Of a stretch of 64,000 nt of DNA, positions 1 to 9,608 are shown piece after piece (the first letter of the stretch is position 1; each line of letters starts with the position of its first letter). The notes below the pieces were generated by a model. That model made no database searches. It was not told the origin of the DNA and worked only from the letters and a program-made list of their open reading frames with translations. Both the position numbers and the translations under genes were made by a program. Source of the DNA: Methylobacterium sp. Leaf117 (GTDB lineage: Bacteria; Pseudomonadota; Alphaproteobacteria; Rhizobiales; Beijerinckiaceae); contig NZ_LMNL01000023.1 of NCBI RefSeq assembly GCF_001422985.1, positions 320,516 to 384,515 on the forward strand, written 5' to 3'.

Positions 1-397
1 TCGCCGACCATCCGTTCTGCTGGATGAAGGATTTGCGCCGCTCCTTGAGGGCGGTGGCATGCGCCGTGGCGATGGCCGCCTGGACCGCGCCGGCGCTCTC
101 GCCGATCACGATCTCGGCCGCCAGGGCGAGGTCGGCGAAATAGGCCGCCGAGGGCGTCGGTTCGGCCGAGGCCGCCTGCACGATGGGCTCGGCCCGGCAG
201 GTCAGGTCGAGCTTGAGTCCGCCGGGAACGCGGATGTCGATGCTGGGGCCGGTCCGCCGGCCGACCTTGCCGCCCATGGCGCCGGCGATGCGGCCGGCGA
301 GGCCGTCGCAATCGTCGGCCCGCGCGGGGCCGGAACCGCCAAGACTCACGACGAGCCAGAACGCGCTGAGGAGCAGGGGGACGCTGGGCGGTCGCAT
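1..397 (-). CDS. Exported hypothetical protein, C-terminus beyond left edge
   Basis: The reading frame starts at an ATG and runs off the left end of the window with no stop, so only the first 132 residues are visible. The N-terminus (MRPPSVPLLLSAFWLVV..., ending PARA before DDCDG) is a typical Sec signal peptide with a likely cleavage after ARA. The mature part starts with DDCDGLAGRIAGAMG and contains a second Cys near residue 69, so a disulfide is possible in the periplasm. I recognise no family. It lies 38 bp downstream of the sensor kinase gene on the same strand and could be cotranscribed with it. Function unknown. Confidence 0.7.
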   Translation of the reverse strand, partial: MRPPSVPLLLSAFWLVVSLGGSGPARADDCDGLAGRIAGAMGGKVGRRTGPSIDIRVPGGLKLDLTCRAEPIVQAASAEPTPSAAYFADLALAAEIVIGESAGAVQAAIATAHATALKERRKSFIQQNGWSA

Positions 398-435
398 GGC
401 TGGGCTCCGGCTGTCCGGGACGGCGTGAGGGGCGT

Positions 436-1320
436 TCAAGCCGCGAAAGCGAGGCGGACCACGGTGCCGCCCGCATTGCTGTAATCGAGCTGCCCGCCGA
501 GCTGCCCGGCGAGGCCCTGCGCGATGCGGAAGCCGAGGCTGCGGCTGGTCTCCGGGTCGAAGTTCACCGGCATGCCGCGCCCGTCATCCGCGATGGTCAG
601 CTGCAGGCGCGCGGGATCGAGCCGTTCGATCTGGATCGTGATGGTGCCGCGCCGCCCGTCCGGGAAGGCGTGCTTCAGGGCGTTGGTCACCAACTCGACC
701 ACGAGCAGCGACAGGGTGGTGAGCTGGGACAGGTCGAGCCGCACCGGGGGCATGTCCACCAGGCAGACGATGTTCTGTGCCCCCGTGGCATCGAGGAGGT
801 CGGCGCAGAGTTCCTTGAGGTACTGGCCGACCGGGCCCTCGATGCTGCTCGGATCGTAGAGGCGGCGGTGGATGCGCGAGATCGTCTCGAGCCGCACCCG
901 AGCCTCGTCGAGGGCGGTCAGCGCCGCCTTCGGGTCGTCGCCGACCTTGCGCTTCTGCAGCGTCAGAAGGGCCGCCACGAACTGCATGTTGTTGGCGACC
1001 CGGTGCTGCAGCTCCTGGAACATGGTGCGCTGCTGCTCGTAGAGCCCCGCCGTCACCGCCTGCTCGGTGCGCAGCCGCTCGCCCGCCCGGTGCATGATGT
1101 GGATCAGCGCGATGTCGACCGTGACGATGAAGGCGTAGAAGGTCAGGGCCAGGGCGCTCGGCCCGTCGAGGATGAAGCCGGTGTCCGGCGGAATGAAGAA
1201 GTACCAGGCGGCCAGACCGCTCAGGATCGCGCAGGTGATGCCGGGCCGCAGGCCGAAGAAGAAGGTCGTCAGGATGACGGCCGGGAAGAAGGTCAGGTAG
1301 GGAAAGCCCGGCGGCAGCAC
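436..1320 (-). CDS. Membrane sensor histidine kinase, HisKA_2 family (DUF4118-type sensor)
   Basis: This is a two-component sensor kinase. The N-terminal third is hydrophobic and resembles the DUF4118 (KdpD-like) membrane module. The dimerisation segment reads FQELQHRVANNMQFVAALL with the phospho-acceptor His at residue 106, the HisKA_2 signature. A HATPase_c domain follows, with N box VTNALKHAF and G1 box ADDGRGMP. HisKA_2 and HWE kinases in alphaproteobacteria commonly phosphorylate PhyR of the general stress response, so that role is a reasonable inference. The start given is a GTG, the first conventional start in the frame. The frame stays open for about 65 more codons upstream and encodes a convincing extra membrane segment, so the true N-terminus is probably longer (see findings). 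Confidence 0.85.
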   Translation of the reverse strand: MLPPGFPYLTFFPAVILTTFFFGLRPGITCAILSGLAAWYFFIPPDTGFILDGPSALALTFYAFIVTVDIALIHIMHRAGERLRTEQAVTAGLYEQQRTMFQELQHRVANNMQFVAALLTLQKRKVGDDPKAALTALDEARVRLETISRIHRRLYDPSSIEGPVGQYLKELCADLLDATGAQNIVCLVDMPPVRLDLSQLTTLSLLVVELVTNALKHAFPDGRRGTITIQIERLDPARLQLTIADDGRGMPVNFDPETSRSLGFRIAQGLAGQLGGQLDYSNAGGTVVRLAFAA

Positions 1321-1571
1321 GTCGTCGAGGGCGAAGCGCAGGGCCAGGGCCAGGGCCGAGGCAGCCAGTGCGGCGCCCTCGCCGAGCCAGACGCGCGCGC
1401 GCAGGCGCTCGGTCGCGTGGACGGCCTGCCAGCCTTTCCACCATGAGACCGGACTCTTTGAGGTGCGGGTCGAAAATTGGGGCAGCGTCGTCGTCTCTTT
1501 GGAATCGCACCAGATTTACTGGGGCCGGCGTCGGCTGACCAGCGGGCCGGGGCGACAGTCGTGATTTAGCC

Positions 1572-4500
1572 TCAATGGAAATCGCGGCTGCGGTAAATTC
1601 GTCGATCTTCGGGCGCCCCGAAATCCGTGGTCTCGGGCGGCAGGCGCAGGCCGCCCGCCCGCAGGTCGCGCAACGCCGGCGAGAGATCGCGGAAGCGCTC
1701 GGCCAGCAGGTGGACCACGAGGCCCTGGCGCTGCACCCGGCCCCGCACCGCGAGGAAGCGCCCCCCCATGGCGACGGCGCGGTTGGCCTCGAACACGTCG
1801 CGCCAGACGATGACGTTGGCGATGCCGGTCTCGTCCTCCAGGGTCAGGAACACCGTGCCGCGCGCCGTGCCCGGCCGCTGCCGGGTGAGCACGAGCCCCG
1901 CCACCGTGACCCGGGCGTTGTGGGCCACGCGGGTGGCGTCGTGGTGGTCGCGGGCCGGGATCGCGCCGATGCGGGCCAGGCGCTCCCGGAAGAACGCCAC
2001 CGGGTGGCCCTTCAGCGACAGGCCGGTGGCGGCGTAATCCTCGGCCACGTGCTCGGAGGCCTCCAGGGCGGGCAGGGCCACGGCGGGCTCGGCCCGGAAC
2101 AGCCCGTCATCGGCGTGGAAGGCGAAGAGCGGCATCGGCGTGTCGAGGAGGTGCGCCCGCCGGTCCCCGCCCGCCCGCAGGGCGGCCTTGCGGGCCGAGG
2201 TGCCCTCCAGGGTCCGCACCGCCCAGAGGGCGGCCCGCCGGTCGAGGTCGAGGGAGCGGAACGCATCCGCCTCCGCCAGCCGCTCCAGGGCGTTGCGGGG
2301 CAGCGCCAGGGCCGCCTGCAGGCCCTCGATGCTGGCGTAGCCATTGCCCCGCAGGGCGACGAGGCGGTGCATGGCGGCCTGCGGCACCCCGCTCACCTGG
2401 CGCAGGCCGAGGCGCACGGCGAAGCGCCGCTCGACACCGGGCGGCGGCGGCTCCGAGGCGGGCTCCAGGGTGCAGTCCCAGTCGCTGGCATTGACGTCGA
2501 TGCCGCGCACCTCGACCCCGTGGGCGCGGGCGTCGCGCACCAGCTGCGCCGGCTGGTAGAAGCCCATCGGCTGGGAGTTCAGGATCGCCGCCAGGAAGAC
2601 GTCCGGGTGCCGGCACTTCATCCAGGCCGAGGCGTAGACCAGCAGGGCGAAGCTCGCCGCGTGGCTCTCCGGGAAGCCGTAGGTGGAAAACCCCTCGATC
2701 TGCTTGAAGCAGCGCTCGGTGAAGTCGCGCGGATAGCCGCGGGCCACCATGCCCTCGACGAACTTGGTGCGGAAGTTCACGATCTGGCCGTTGTGCCGGA
2801 AGGTCGCCATGGCCCGGCGCAGGCCGTCGGCCTCGTGCGGCTCGAATCCGGCGGCCGTGATGGCGATCTGCATGGCGTGCTCCTGGAACAGGGGCACCCC
2901 GTAGGTCCGCCGGAGCACGCTCTCGAGTTCGTTGGCCGGCCCATGGTCGGGATGGGGCGAGGGGTACTCCACCGGCTCGATCCCCTGGCGCCGGCGCAGG
3001 TAGGGATGGACCATGTCGCCCTGGATCGGACCCGGCCGCACGATCGCGACCTGGACCACCAGATCGTAGAATTCCCGCGGCTTCAGGCGCGGCAGCATCG
3101 ACATCTGCGCCCGGCTCTCGACCTGGAACACGCCGACCGAATCGGCCCGGGCCAGCATCGCGTAGGTGGCGGGGTCCTCGCGCGGCAGGTCGGCCAGCGT
3201 CGGGTAGTCGTGGCCGTACGCGCGCGCCAGGAAATCCACGCCCCGGCGCAGGCAGCTCAGCATGCCCAGCGCCAGCACGTCGACCTTCATCAGGCCGAGG
3301 ACGTCGATGTCGTCCTTGTCCCACTCGATGAAGGTGCGGTCCGCCATGGCGCCGTTGCCCACCGGCACGGTCTCGTCCAGGCGCCCGCGCGTCAGCACGA
3401 AGCCGCCCACGTGCTGCGACAGGTGGCGCGGGAAGCCGATCAGCGCATGGGCGAGTTCCAGCGCCTGCCGGATCCGCGGATTGTCCGGGTCGAGCCCGGC
3501 CTGCCGGATATGCGCGTCCGGCAGATCCTTGCCCCAGGAGCCCCAGACCGTGTCGGCCATCACGCCGGTGATGTCGGGGGGCAGGCCGAGGACCTTGCCG
3601 ACCTCCCGGATGGCGCTGCGCGGGCGGTAATGGATCACCGTGGCGCAGATCGCGGCCCGGTCGCGGCCGTAGCGGTCGTAGAGGTACTGGATCACCTCCT
3701 CGCGGCGCTCGTGCTCGAAATCCACGTCGATGTCGGGGGGCTCGGCCCGGTTTTCCGAGATGAAGCGGGCGAACAGCAGCCGGATCTCGGTGGGGTCGAC
3801 CGCCGTGATGCCCAGGCAGTAGCAGACCACGGAATTGGCCGCCGAGCCGCGCCCCTGGCACAGGATGCCGCGCTTGCGCGCGAATTCGACGATGTCGAAC
3901 AGGGTGAGGAAGTAGCGCGCGTAGTTCATCTTGTGGATCAGGCGCAGCTCGTCTTCGATCGTGTTCGTGATTTGTTCTGGAATGCCATCGGGATAGCGCC
4001 ATTGGGCGCGCTTCATCACCTGATCTCTGAGGTAGGCCTGAGCGGTGAAGCCCGGCGGCACCGGCTCGTCGGGATATTCATAGGTCAGTTCGTCCAGGGA
4101 GAAGTCGCAGGTCTCGGCGATCTCGATCGTGCGGGCCAGGGCCTCGGGATGGTCGGCGAACAGGCGGGCCATCGCATCGGCGGGCCTCAGGTGCCTCTCG
4201 GCATTGGCCTCCAGGCGGTAGCCCGCCGCGTTCAGGGTGCAGCCCTCGCGAATGCAGGACACGACATCCTGCAGGGGGCGCCGGTCCGGGTGGTGGTAGA
4301 GCGCGTCCGAGACCGCCACCAGGGGCGCGCCGAGGCGGTCTCCCCAGACGGCGAGCTGCCCGAGCCGTCGTCGCTCGTCGCCGCGCCGGCGGTGGCTGCC
4401 CGCCAGGGTGACCCGGCCGGGGGCCTGGTCCGCCAGCAATGCCAGCCGCTCCAGGAACGGATGCGTGTCGTCGAGCTCCTTCCCCACAAGGTCTTCCGGG

Positions 4501-4910
4501 GGAATCGCGATCAGCATCTGCCCCGCGCTGGCCTCCAGAAGCTCCGGAAAACCGAACCGGCACTGGCCCTTCTCCGAGCGGCGGTTGCCCAGGGTCAGGA
4601 GCCGGCACAGGCGGCCATAGGCGGCCCGGTCCATCGGGTAGGCGACGACCTCGAAGCCGTCCTCGGTCACCAGCCGCACGCCCGGCAGGAAGCGGATGCC
4701 GGGTTCGCCGGCGGCCCGGCGCCGCTTCGCCTCGGCATGGCCCCGCACGATCCCCGCCAGGGTGTTGCGGTCGGCGATGCCGATGGCGTGCAGCCCGAGT
4801 TCGGCGGCCTGCCCCACCATCTCGCCGGGGGACGAAGCTCCGCGCAGGAACGAGAAGTTCGTGGTCACCGCGAGTTCGGCGTAGGCCGGCGGCCCGGATG
4901 TCGGCCCCAT
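1572..4910 (-). CDS. dnaE2: Error-prone DNA polymerase III alpha subunit DnaE2
   Basis: DnaE2 carries out SOS-induced translesion synthesis and mutagenesis, normally with ImuA and ImuB. The 1112-residue length fits DnaE2 rather than replicative DnaE. The PHP domain opens with [15 protein letters not shown], the usual DnaE2 N-terminus. The palm carries [16 protein letters not shown] with the catalytic acidic residues, followed by the helix-hairpin-helix region and an OB-fold ([18 protein letters not shown]) near the C-terminus. imuA and imuB are not adjacent: the next gene upstream is a divergent dehydrogenase, so this copy stands outside the common imuA-imuB-dnaE2 cassette. A near-consensus LexA box lies about 45 bp upstream of the start. 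Confidence 0.95.
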   Translation of the reverse strand: MGPTSGPPAYAELAVTTNFSFLRGASSPGEMVGQAAELGLHAIGIADRNTLAGIVRGHAEAKRRRAAGEPGIRFLPGVRLVTEDGFEVVAYPMDRAAYGRLCRLLTLGNRRSEKGQCRFGFPELLEASAGQMLIAIPPEDLVGKELDDTHPFLERLALLADQAPGRVTLAGSHRRRGDERRRLGQLAVWGDRLGAPLVAVSDALYHHPDRRPLQDVVSCIREGCTLNAAGYRLEANAERHLRPADAMARLFADHPEALARTIEIAETCDFSLDELTYEYPDEPVPPGFTAQAYLRDQVMKRAQWRYPDGIPEQITNTIEDELRLIHKMNYARYFLTLFDIVEFARKRGILCQGRGSAANSVVCYCLGITAVDPTEIRLLFARFISENRAEPPDIDVDFEHERREEVIQYLYDRYGRDRAAICATVIHYRPRSAIREVGKVLGLPPDITGVMADTVWGSWGKDLPDAHIRQAGLDPDNPRIRQALELAHALIGFPRHLSQHVGGFVLTRGRLDETVPVGNGAMADRTFIEWDKDDIDVLGLMKVDVLALGMLSCLRRGVDFLARAYGHDYPTLADLPREDPATYAMLARADSVGVFQVESRAQMSMLPRLKPREFYDLVVQVAIVRPGPIQGDMVHPYLRRRQGIEPVEYPSPHPDHGPANELESVLRRTYGVPLFQEHAMQIAITAAGFEPHEADGLRRAMATFRHNGQIVNFRTKFVEGMVARGYPRDFTERCFKQIEGFSTYGFPESHAASFALLVYASAWMKCRHPDVFLAAILNSQPMGFYQPAQLVRDARAHGVEVRGIDVNASDWDCTLEPASEPPPPGVERRFAVRLGLRQVSGVPQAAMHRLVALRGNGYASIEGLQAALALPRNALERLAEADAFRSLDLDRRAALWAVRTLEGTSARKAALRAGGDRRAHLLDTPMPLFAFHADDGLFRAEPAVALPALEASEHVAEDYAATGLSLKGHPVAFFRERLARIGAIPARDHHDATRVAHNARVTVAGLVLTRQRPGTARGTVFLTLEDETGIANVIVWRDVFEANRAVAMGGRFLAVRGRVQRQGLVVHLLAERFRDLSPALRDLRAGGLRLPPETTDFGAPEDRRIYRSRDFH

Positions 4911-4953
4911 CTCGCTCGCTCCCTCCGCGTCGCCGAACCCGTCTCAAGCTTGA

Positions 4954-4968
4954 GAACGAATCGTGATC
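4954..4968 (-). promoter_or_regulatory. Candidate LexA (SOS) box upstream of dnaE2
   Basis: On the plus strand the site reads GAAC-GAATCGT-GATC, i.e. GATC-N7-GTTC towards dnaE2. Alphaproteobacterial LexA recognises the direct repeat GTTC-N7-GTTC, so this has one mismatch with exact spacing. It lies 44 bp from the dnaE2 ATG, where a promoter operator would be expected, in front of a gene that is a standard SOS target. Confidence 0.5.
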
Positions 4969-5078
4969 ATATTCGATCCCGGGGGTGCCGGTTTCGGGCG
5001 CCGGAGTCAAAGCCCCGCCGCCCCCTGGCCAAGCGTTCCGCCGTGGCGTAGCCCCATCCTCCCCAGACAGGATGTCCC

Positions 5079-6035
5079 ATGCTGACCTGCGCGATCCTCG
5101 ACGACTACCAGGGCGTCGGCCCGACGATGGCGGATTGGTCAGGGCTGCTGGACCGCGTCAAACTCCGCGACCTCGACGCGACCTTCGAAATACGGGACGC
5201 GTTGGTCGATGCGATCCAGGACTGCGAGATCGTGGTGCTGATGCGCGAGCGCACGCCTTTTCCGGCCGACCTGTTCGCCCGGCTGCCGCGCCTGAAGCTC
5301 CTCGTCACCAGCGGTATGCGCAACGCCGCGATCGATCTCGCCGCCGCCCGCGCCCACGGCGTCACGGTCTGCGGCACCGCCAGTCACCCCGAACCGCCTG
5401 TGGAACTGACCTGGGCGCTGATTCTCGGCCTCGCCCGCCACCTCGTACCCGAGGTGCAGGCCCTGCGGAGCGGCGGACCGTGGCAGAGCAGCGTCGGCCG
5501 TGATCTCGCGGGTCGCCGCCTCGGCCTCCTGGGACTCGGCAAGACCGGCGCCCGCGTCGCCCGGATCGGGCAGGCCTTCGGCATGCGGGTCAGCGCCTGG
5601 AGCCAGAACCTCACGGCCGACCGGGCCGCGGCCGAGGGCGTCGCCCTGGCGCCCTCCCTGGAGGCGCTGCTGGAGGACAGCGACGTGGTCTCGATCCACC
5701 TCGTCCTCGGCGACCGCACCCGCGGCCTCGTCGACGCCGCGGCCTTGAGCCGGATGCGGCCTGACGCCTACCTCATCAACACGTCCCGGGCCGCGATCGT
5801 GGACGAGGCCGCGCTGATCGCCGCGTTGCGCGAGAACCGCATCGCCGGCGCCGGCCTCGACGTCTTCGAGACCGAGCCGCTGCCGCCGGATTCTCTCTGG
5901 CGTCGCCTGCCCAACGTCCTGGCGACGCCGCATCTCGGCTACGTCACAGAGCGCAACTATCGCACCTACTTCCCTGAAATCGTTGAGGATATTTCGGCTT
6001 ATCTCGACGGTGCGCCGATCCGCGTCCTCGCGTGA
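5079..6035 (+). CDS. D-2-hydroxyacid dehydrogenase family protein
   Basis: NAD(P)-dependent oxidoreductase of the D-isomer-specific 2-hydroxyacid dehydrogenase family, 318 residues. The Rossmann motif is LGLLGLGKTGARVARIG. The catalytic Arg lies in NTSRAAIVDE, the Glu in DVFETEPLP and the His in TPHLGY, so all three catalytic residues are present. The substrate cannot be read from the sequence. The gene is divergent from dnaE2 and converges on nudC, whose stop codon is 12 bp away, so it is probably monocistronic. Confidence 0.9.
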   Translation: MLTCAILDDYQGVGPTMADWSGLLDRVKLRDLDATFEIRDALVDAIQDCEIVVLMRERTPFPADLFARLPRLKLLVTSGMRNAAIDLAAARAHGVTVCGTASHPEPPVELTWALILGLARHLVPEVQALRSGGPWQSSVGRDLAGRRLGLLGLGKTGARVARIGQAFGMRVSAWSQNLTADRAAAEGVALAPSLEALLEDSDVVSIHLVLGDRTRGLVDAAALSRMRPDAYLINTSRAAIVDEAALIAALRENRIAGAGLDVFETEPLPPDSLWRRLPNVLATPHLGYVTERNYRTYFPEIVEDISAYLDGAPIRVLA

Positions 6036-6047
6036 ACGGTCTCGGGT

Positions 6048-6953
6048 TCAGGCCCGCCCCTCGACGAAGGCCCGCACCAGCAGGTGGGCGATCGCCAGCG
6101 GGGGCGGCGCAGTCAGTCCCTCGGGATGGCGGCCGTCCAGCATGGCGGTGACGTCGGCCCGCGAGAACCAGCGCGCGTCGGCGAGTTCCTCCGGGTCGAT
6201 TGTGATGATGTCGTCGAGGCTTTCGGCAACGCAGCCGATCATCAGCGAGGACGGGAAGGGCCAGGGCTGCGAGGCGTGGTAGCGTACGGCCCCGATGGTC
6301 AGGCCGACCTCCTCGAACGTCTCTCGCCGTACGGCATCCTCCACAGTCTCGCCGGGCTCCAGGAAACCGGCAAGGCAGGAATACATGCCCTCGTTGAAGC
6401 GCGGCGAGCGTCCGAGCAGGCAGGCATCGCCCCGGGTGATCAGCATGATCACCACGGGATCGGTGCGGGGGAAGTGGTGCGTGCCGCAGGCCGCGCATTC
6501 GCGGCGGTAGCCGCCGGCCGCGAGGGTCGTCGGGGTTCCGCAATTCGCGCAGAAGCCGTGGCGCGCATGCCAGCCGAGCAGGGACTTCGCCGTAGCGAGG
6601 AGCCCGAGTTCATGGGGGGCGATCCGGCCTTCGCCCGCGAGGCTGCGCAGGTCGTTGGTGCGGAACTCCGGATCGGCCTCGAGGCCCTCGGCCACCTCCG
6701 CCGGCACGGCGGCGGCGAAGACCGGGTGTCCATCGAGGCGGCCGAGGAACAGCGTCAGGCTGCGCGTGCCCAGACGAGTCGCCGTGTCCGGCGCCAAAAG
6801 CGCCGTCTCGCCCGCGAGCACGACGCGGTCCCCGGCCAGCACGACGATGCACGCACCGGGTGCGTCGAGGTCGGGAATCGCCGCCGCGCTCTCGGCCGAG
6901 TGGCGAACGAGGCGGCTGTGGACGTAGCCGAGCTGGGCCAGCGGGTCGCTCAT
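6048..6953 (-). CDS. nudC: NAD(+) diphosphatase NudC
   Basis: A Nudix hydrolase that cleaves NADH/NAD+ to NMN(H) and AMP and, in bacteria, removes NAD caps from RNA. A zinc ribbon is formed by Cys135/Cys138 and Cys153/Cys156. The Nudix box spans roughly residues 196-218 (GFLEPGETVEDAVRRETFEEVG). The downstream SQPWPFPSSLMIG is the NudC-specific motif that separates this subfamily from other Nudix proteins. It starts 4 bp after the stop of the HIT gene, so the two are one operon; both act on nucleotide-containing metabolites. Confidence 0.94.
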   Translation of the reverse strand: MSDPLAQLGYVHSRLVRHSAESAAAIPDLDAPGACIVVLAGDRVVLAGETALLAPDTATRLGTRSLTLFLGRLDGHPVFAAAVPAEVAEGLEADPEFRTNDLRSLAGEGRIAPHELGLLATAKSLLGWHARHGFCANCGTPTTLAAGGYRRECAACGTHHFPRTDPVVIMLITRGDACLLGRSPRFNEGMYSCLAGFLEPGETVEDAVRRETFEEVGLTIGAVRYHASQPWPFPSSLMIGCVAESLDDIITIDPEELADARWFSRADVTAMLDGRHPEGLTAPPPLAIAHLLVRAFVEGRA

Positions 6954-6957
6954 CGCT

Positions 6958-7374
6958 TCAGGCCGCCGCGAACAGGGCGCCGATGCGCTCGATCATCTGG
7001 GCGCGGGCATGATGGGGGTAGGGGGTCGCGGTGCCGATGCCCCAGATGGGTTTCGGCCAGGCCGGATCGGAGTGGAAGCGCCCGATCACGTGGACATGCA
7101 ACTGTGCCACCACGTTGCCGAGGGCGGCGACATTCACCTTGTCGGGCTTGGCCAGGGCCAGCATCACCCCGGTGGCGATCCGCATCTCGTCCATCAGGCT
7201 GCGGGCCTCCTCGGGCGCGAGATCCGTGATCTCGCTGGCGCCGGCCCGGCGCGGCACCAGGATCAACCAGGGAAAGCGGGCATCGTCCATGAGGAGGACG
7301 CTGCAGAGGGCGAGGTCGCCCACATGCACGGTGTCGGCAGCAAGCTGCGGGTCGAGGGCGAAGTCGGTATCCAT
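6958..7374 (-). CDS. HIT family nucleotide hydrolase/transferase
   Basis: 138-residue histidine-triad protein. The active-site string is VVAQLHVHVIGRF: the nucleophilic His93 and the following His95 are present, while the first triad position is Gln91, a variation also known in the Fhit branch (QHVHVHV). Such proteins hydrolyse nucleoside phosphoramidates or dinucleoside polyphosphates. The start chosen is the ATG giving MDTDFALDPQ; a longer open frame upstream is not protein-like. It is the first gene of an operon with nudC. Confidence 0.88.
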   Translation of the reverse strand: MDTDFALDPQLAADTVHVGDLALCSVLLMDDARFPWLILVPRRAGASEITDLAPEEARSLMDEMRIATGVMLALAKPDKVNVAALGNVVAQLHVHVIGRFHSDPAWPKPIWGIGTATPYPHHARAQMIERIGALFAAA

Positions 7375-7420
7375 GCCGTTGCGGTGTAGAGCGGAACCGT
7401 GGCCGATGCGAGGGCCGCCG

Positions 7421-8200
7421 TCAGATCCCGCTGAACCAATTGTAGCCCTGGTCCTCCCAATAGCCGCCTGGATAGTCGTTGGTGACGAAGATCGCCGCGA
7501 TGTGCTTGGGACTCTTGAAGCCGAGCTTCGTCGGCACCCGGACGCGGAGCGGATAGCCATATTCGGGAGCCAGGGGCTGGCCGGCGAAGTCGAGGGCCAG
7601 GATCGTCTGCGGATGCAGGGCGCTCGGCATGTCAAGGCTGCCGTAATAGCGGTCGGCGCACTTGAAGCCGACATACTTCGCCGTGAGGTCGGCGCCGCTT
7701 CGCTCCAGGAAGCTCCGCAGCGGCACGCCGCTCCACTGGCCGATCTGGCTCCAGCCCTCGATGCAGATGTGGCGGGTGATCTGGCTCTCCTGCGGTAGGG
7801 CCCGCAGCTTCGCCAGCGTCCAGGGCGCCTTGTCGGCGACGAGGCCGGAAACCTCGAGCGTCCAGGTCGCCTCGTCGATCTCGGGAATGTTGTCCGGGGG
7901 GTAATAGGCGTTGAAGCGGAACGGCGTATCGATCATCGAGGCCGGGTAGGTGGGGGCCAGGGTCGCCGGGTCGAACAGCCATTGCTGGACCCGGTCGTTG
8001 GCCCGCGACATGGCCCAGAGCACCCGGTCGGCCAGGGTGCCGTTGCTTCCCGTGGAGAGGTCGCAGCCGGACAGGAGCGTCAGGGCGCCAACCGAGAGGC
8101 CGCCGCGCAGGAGCATGCGGCGCTCCAGACTGGCGAGTTCCGGGGCGATGTCCCTGCGCAGGGCCTTCAGCCGGGCGGCGGTATCGGGATCGCGGGTCAT
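7421..8200 (-). CDS. Molybdopterin-dependent oxidoreductase (sulfite oxidase/MsrP-like fold)
   Basis: 259-residue protein of the sulfite-oxidase-like molybdenum cofactor family. The segment ITRHICIEGWSQIGQWSGVPL holds Cys146, which corresponds to the cysteine that binds molybdenum in YedY/MsrP. An arginine pair precedes a hydrophobic stretch ending TLLSGC (Cys46), giving a Tat-like signal with a possible lipobox, so the enzyme probably works attached to the periplasmic side. Its ATG overlaps the stop of the upstream cytochrome b gene in TGATG, so the two are translationally coupled. The cytochrome b is then the likely electron partner. The physiological substrate is unknown. Confidence 0.9.
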   Translation of the reverse strand: MTRDPDTAARLKALRRDIAPELASLERRMLLRGGLSVGALTLLSGCDLSTGSNGTLADRVLWAMSRANDRVQQWLFDPATLAPTYPASMIDTPFRFNAYYPPDNIPEIDEATWTLEVSGLVADKAPWTLAKLRALPQESQITRHICIEGWSQIGQWSGVPLRSFLERSGADLTAKYVGFKCADRYYGSLDMPSALHPQTILALDFAGQPLAPEYGYPLRVRVPTKLGFKSPKHIAAIFVTNDYPGGYWEDQGYNWFSGI

Positions 8201-8838
8201 CAGCGGACGGTTTCCTCGGAGATGCGGGCACGACCGGTGATCATCGCCAGCAGCGTGCTCGGCACGACCACCACGAGGGCAAGATGCAGGAGGATGAAGG
8301 CGCCAAGACCCGCCATGGCGCCGAAATGGACTCGCCGGGCCCACTCGTACCCGCCGAACAGGTTCGCCAGGGTCTGCCACTGTACGGGCTTCCACAGGGC
8401 GCAGCCGGAGGCGACGAGGAGCAGGCCCAGCACGATGGCGATCAGGTAGGCGAGTCGCTGGACGGCGTTGTAGCGCCCGATCCGGTGGCTCAGTCGGAGC
8501 CGCAGGGCCGCCCGGGCGTCGCGCCAGACCGCGCCGGGGCTGAGGGGCAGGAAGGTGGTGGCGAAGTGCCGGGCGAGGACGCCGTAGGCCATGTAGGCCA
8601 GACCGTTCAGGGCGAAGAGCCACATCGCGGCGAAGTGCCAGGCGAGGGCGCCGCCGAGCCAGCCGCCAAGGGTTGCCCATTTCGGAAACACGAAGGGGAA
8701 GAACGGCGACGCGTTGTAGATCGCCCAGCCGCTGAACAGCATGCAGAACACCGCGGCCGCGTTGATCCAATGAGTGATCCGCACCACGAGGGGATGGATC
8801 ACCACGAGGCGCGAGGGTGTTTCGGGGGCGATCGTCAA
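8200..8838 (-). CDS. Cytochrome b561-type membrane subunit
   Basis: 212-residue integral membrane protein with about five transmembrane helices and His residues placed as heme ligands: VVRITHWINAAAVF near the N-terminus, ALAWHFAAMWLF in the middle, and VHFGAMAGLGAFILLHLALVV near the C-terminus. This matches the dihaem cytochrome b/b6 domain that links the quinone pool to periplasmic oxidoreductases. It comes first in a two-gene operon with the molybdoenzyme and presumably anchors or re-oxidises it. Confidence 0.9.
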   Translation of the reverse strand: MTIAPETPSRLVVIHPLVVRITHWINAAAVFCMLFSGWAIYNASPFFPFVFPKWATLGGWLGGALAWHFAAMWLFALNGLAYMAYGVLARHFATTFLPLSPGAVWRDARAALRLRLSHRIGRYNAVQRLAYLIAIVLGLLLVASGCALWKPVQWQTLANLFGGYEWARRVHFGAMAGLGAFILLHLALVVVVPSTLLAMITGRARISEETVR

Positions 8839-8910
8839 CGGGACCTCAGCAGCTTAGGCCAATATCTCGGGCCGACCCCGCCGGGGGATGCCGGCGGGGC
8901 GAGGGAGCGA

Positions 8911-9510
8911 TCACATCGACGGGACGGTGCCGTTGCGGCCGACGATCAGGACGGCAGCATTGAGCTTGCCGTCGGCGCCCGCCTTGGTGAAGGCCACGAC
9001 CTTGGCGCCCGGCACCACGATGCTCTTCTCGCCCGGATCGACCAGGGTCACGGGCACGTCTTCCGGCACCATCACCTTCTTCTCGCCACCCTGGTACTTG
9101 ACCAGCAGGGTGCGTCCCTCGGTGCCGGACAGGCTTCCGATGGCGCCGTTGGTCATGGTCGAATTGGAGCCGAGATCCCACGGATAGTGGCCATCGGCGG
9201 TCCCGCGGAGCGACGAGGCGAAGACCGTGACCTGCAGGGCCTTCTGGGTGCCGTCAGGCTGCGGGATGGCGGCGGTACCGATGTAGCTCTCCGACTTGAT
9301 GTCGGACAGCTTGCCGGTGCTGGCGGCCAGGATCTTGGTGTCGTCTCCGAAGATCACGGTCTTGGTCTCACCCATCCGGGGCTTGATCGTCACCGTCGAC
9401 CCCTCGACGGACTCGATCGTGCCGCGATAGCGCACCACATCGGCGGCGTGCGCTGGCGCGACGGCAAGCGCGAGGCCGAGCGTCAGGCCGGCCAGCAGCG
9501 TCTTCATCAT
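8911..9510 (-). CDS. Exported 199-residue protein, tandem paralogue B
   Basis: Signal peptide MMKTLLAGLTLGLALAVAPAHAAD, then a beta-rich domain opening VVRYRGTIESVEGSTVTIKPR, the look of DUF5666-like small OB/SH3-type folds. It ends with the motif VGRNGTVPSM. The next gene upstream encodes a protein of the same length with the same block order (RGTIE, TIKPR, SYIGTAA, PQPDG, GHYPWDL, TMTNGA, VAFTKA, GTVP.M), so they are tandem duplicates. No enzyme motif is present; proteins of this type in Methylobacterium are, as I recall, named variously with little support. Role unknown, located in the periplasm. Confidence 0.85.
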   Translation of the reverse strand: MMKTLLAGLTLGLALAVAPAHAADVVRYRGTIESVEGSTVTIKPRMGETKTVIFGDDTKILAASTGKLSDIKSESYIGTAAIPQPDGTQKALQVTVFASSLRGTADGHYPWDLGSNSTMTNGAIGSLSGTEGRTLLVKYQGGEKKVMVPEDVPVTLVDPGEKSIVVPGAKVVAFTKAGADGKLNAAVLIVGRNGTVPSM

Positions 9511-9608
9511 GGCGTTTTCCCTGGTTGATCTTGGGCGGACGCTTTGCGTCCGCCGCCACCCGGCGGCTGCGGGTTTCTGCGAGGCTTTCGACCGAGCTGC
9601 AGCCCCGG

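Noticed and set aside
1575..5051. A 1158-codon open frame antisense to dnaE2
   Set aside because: It mirrors dnaE2 in GC-rich DNA and its translation is Arg/Gly/Gln/His-rich without any family motif; antisense frames of this kind occur opposite most long genes here.
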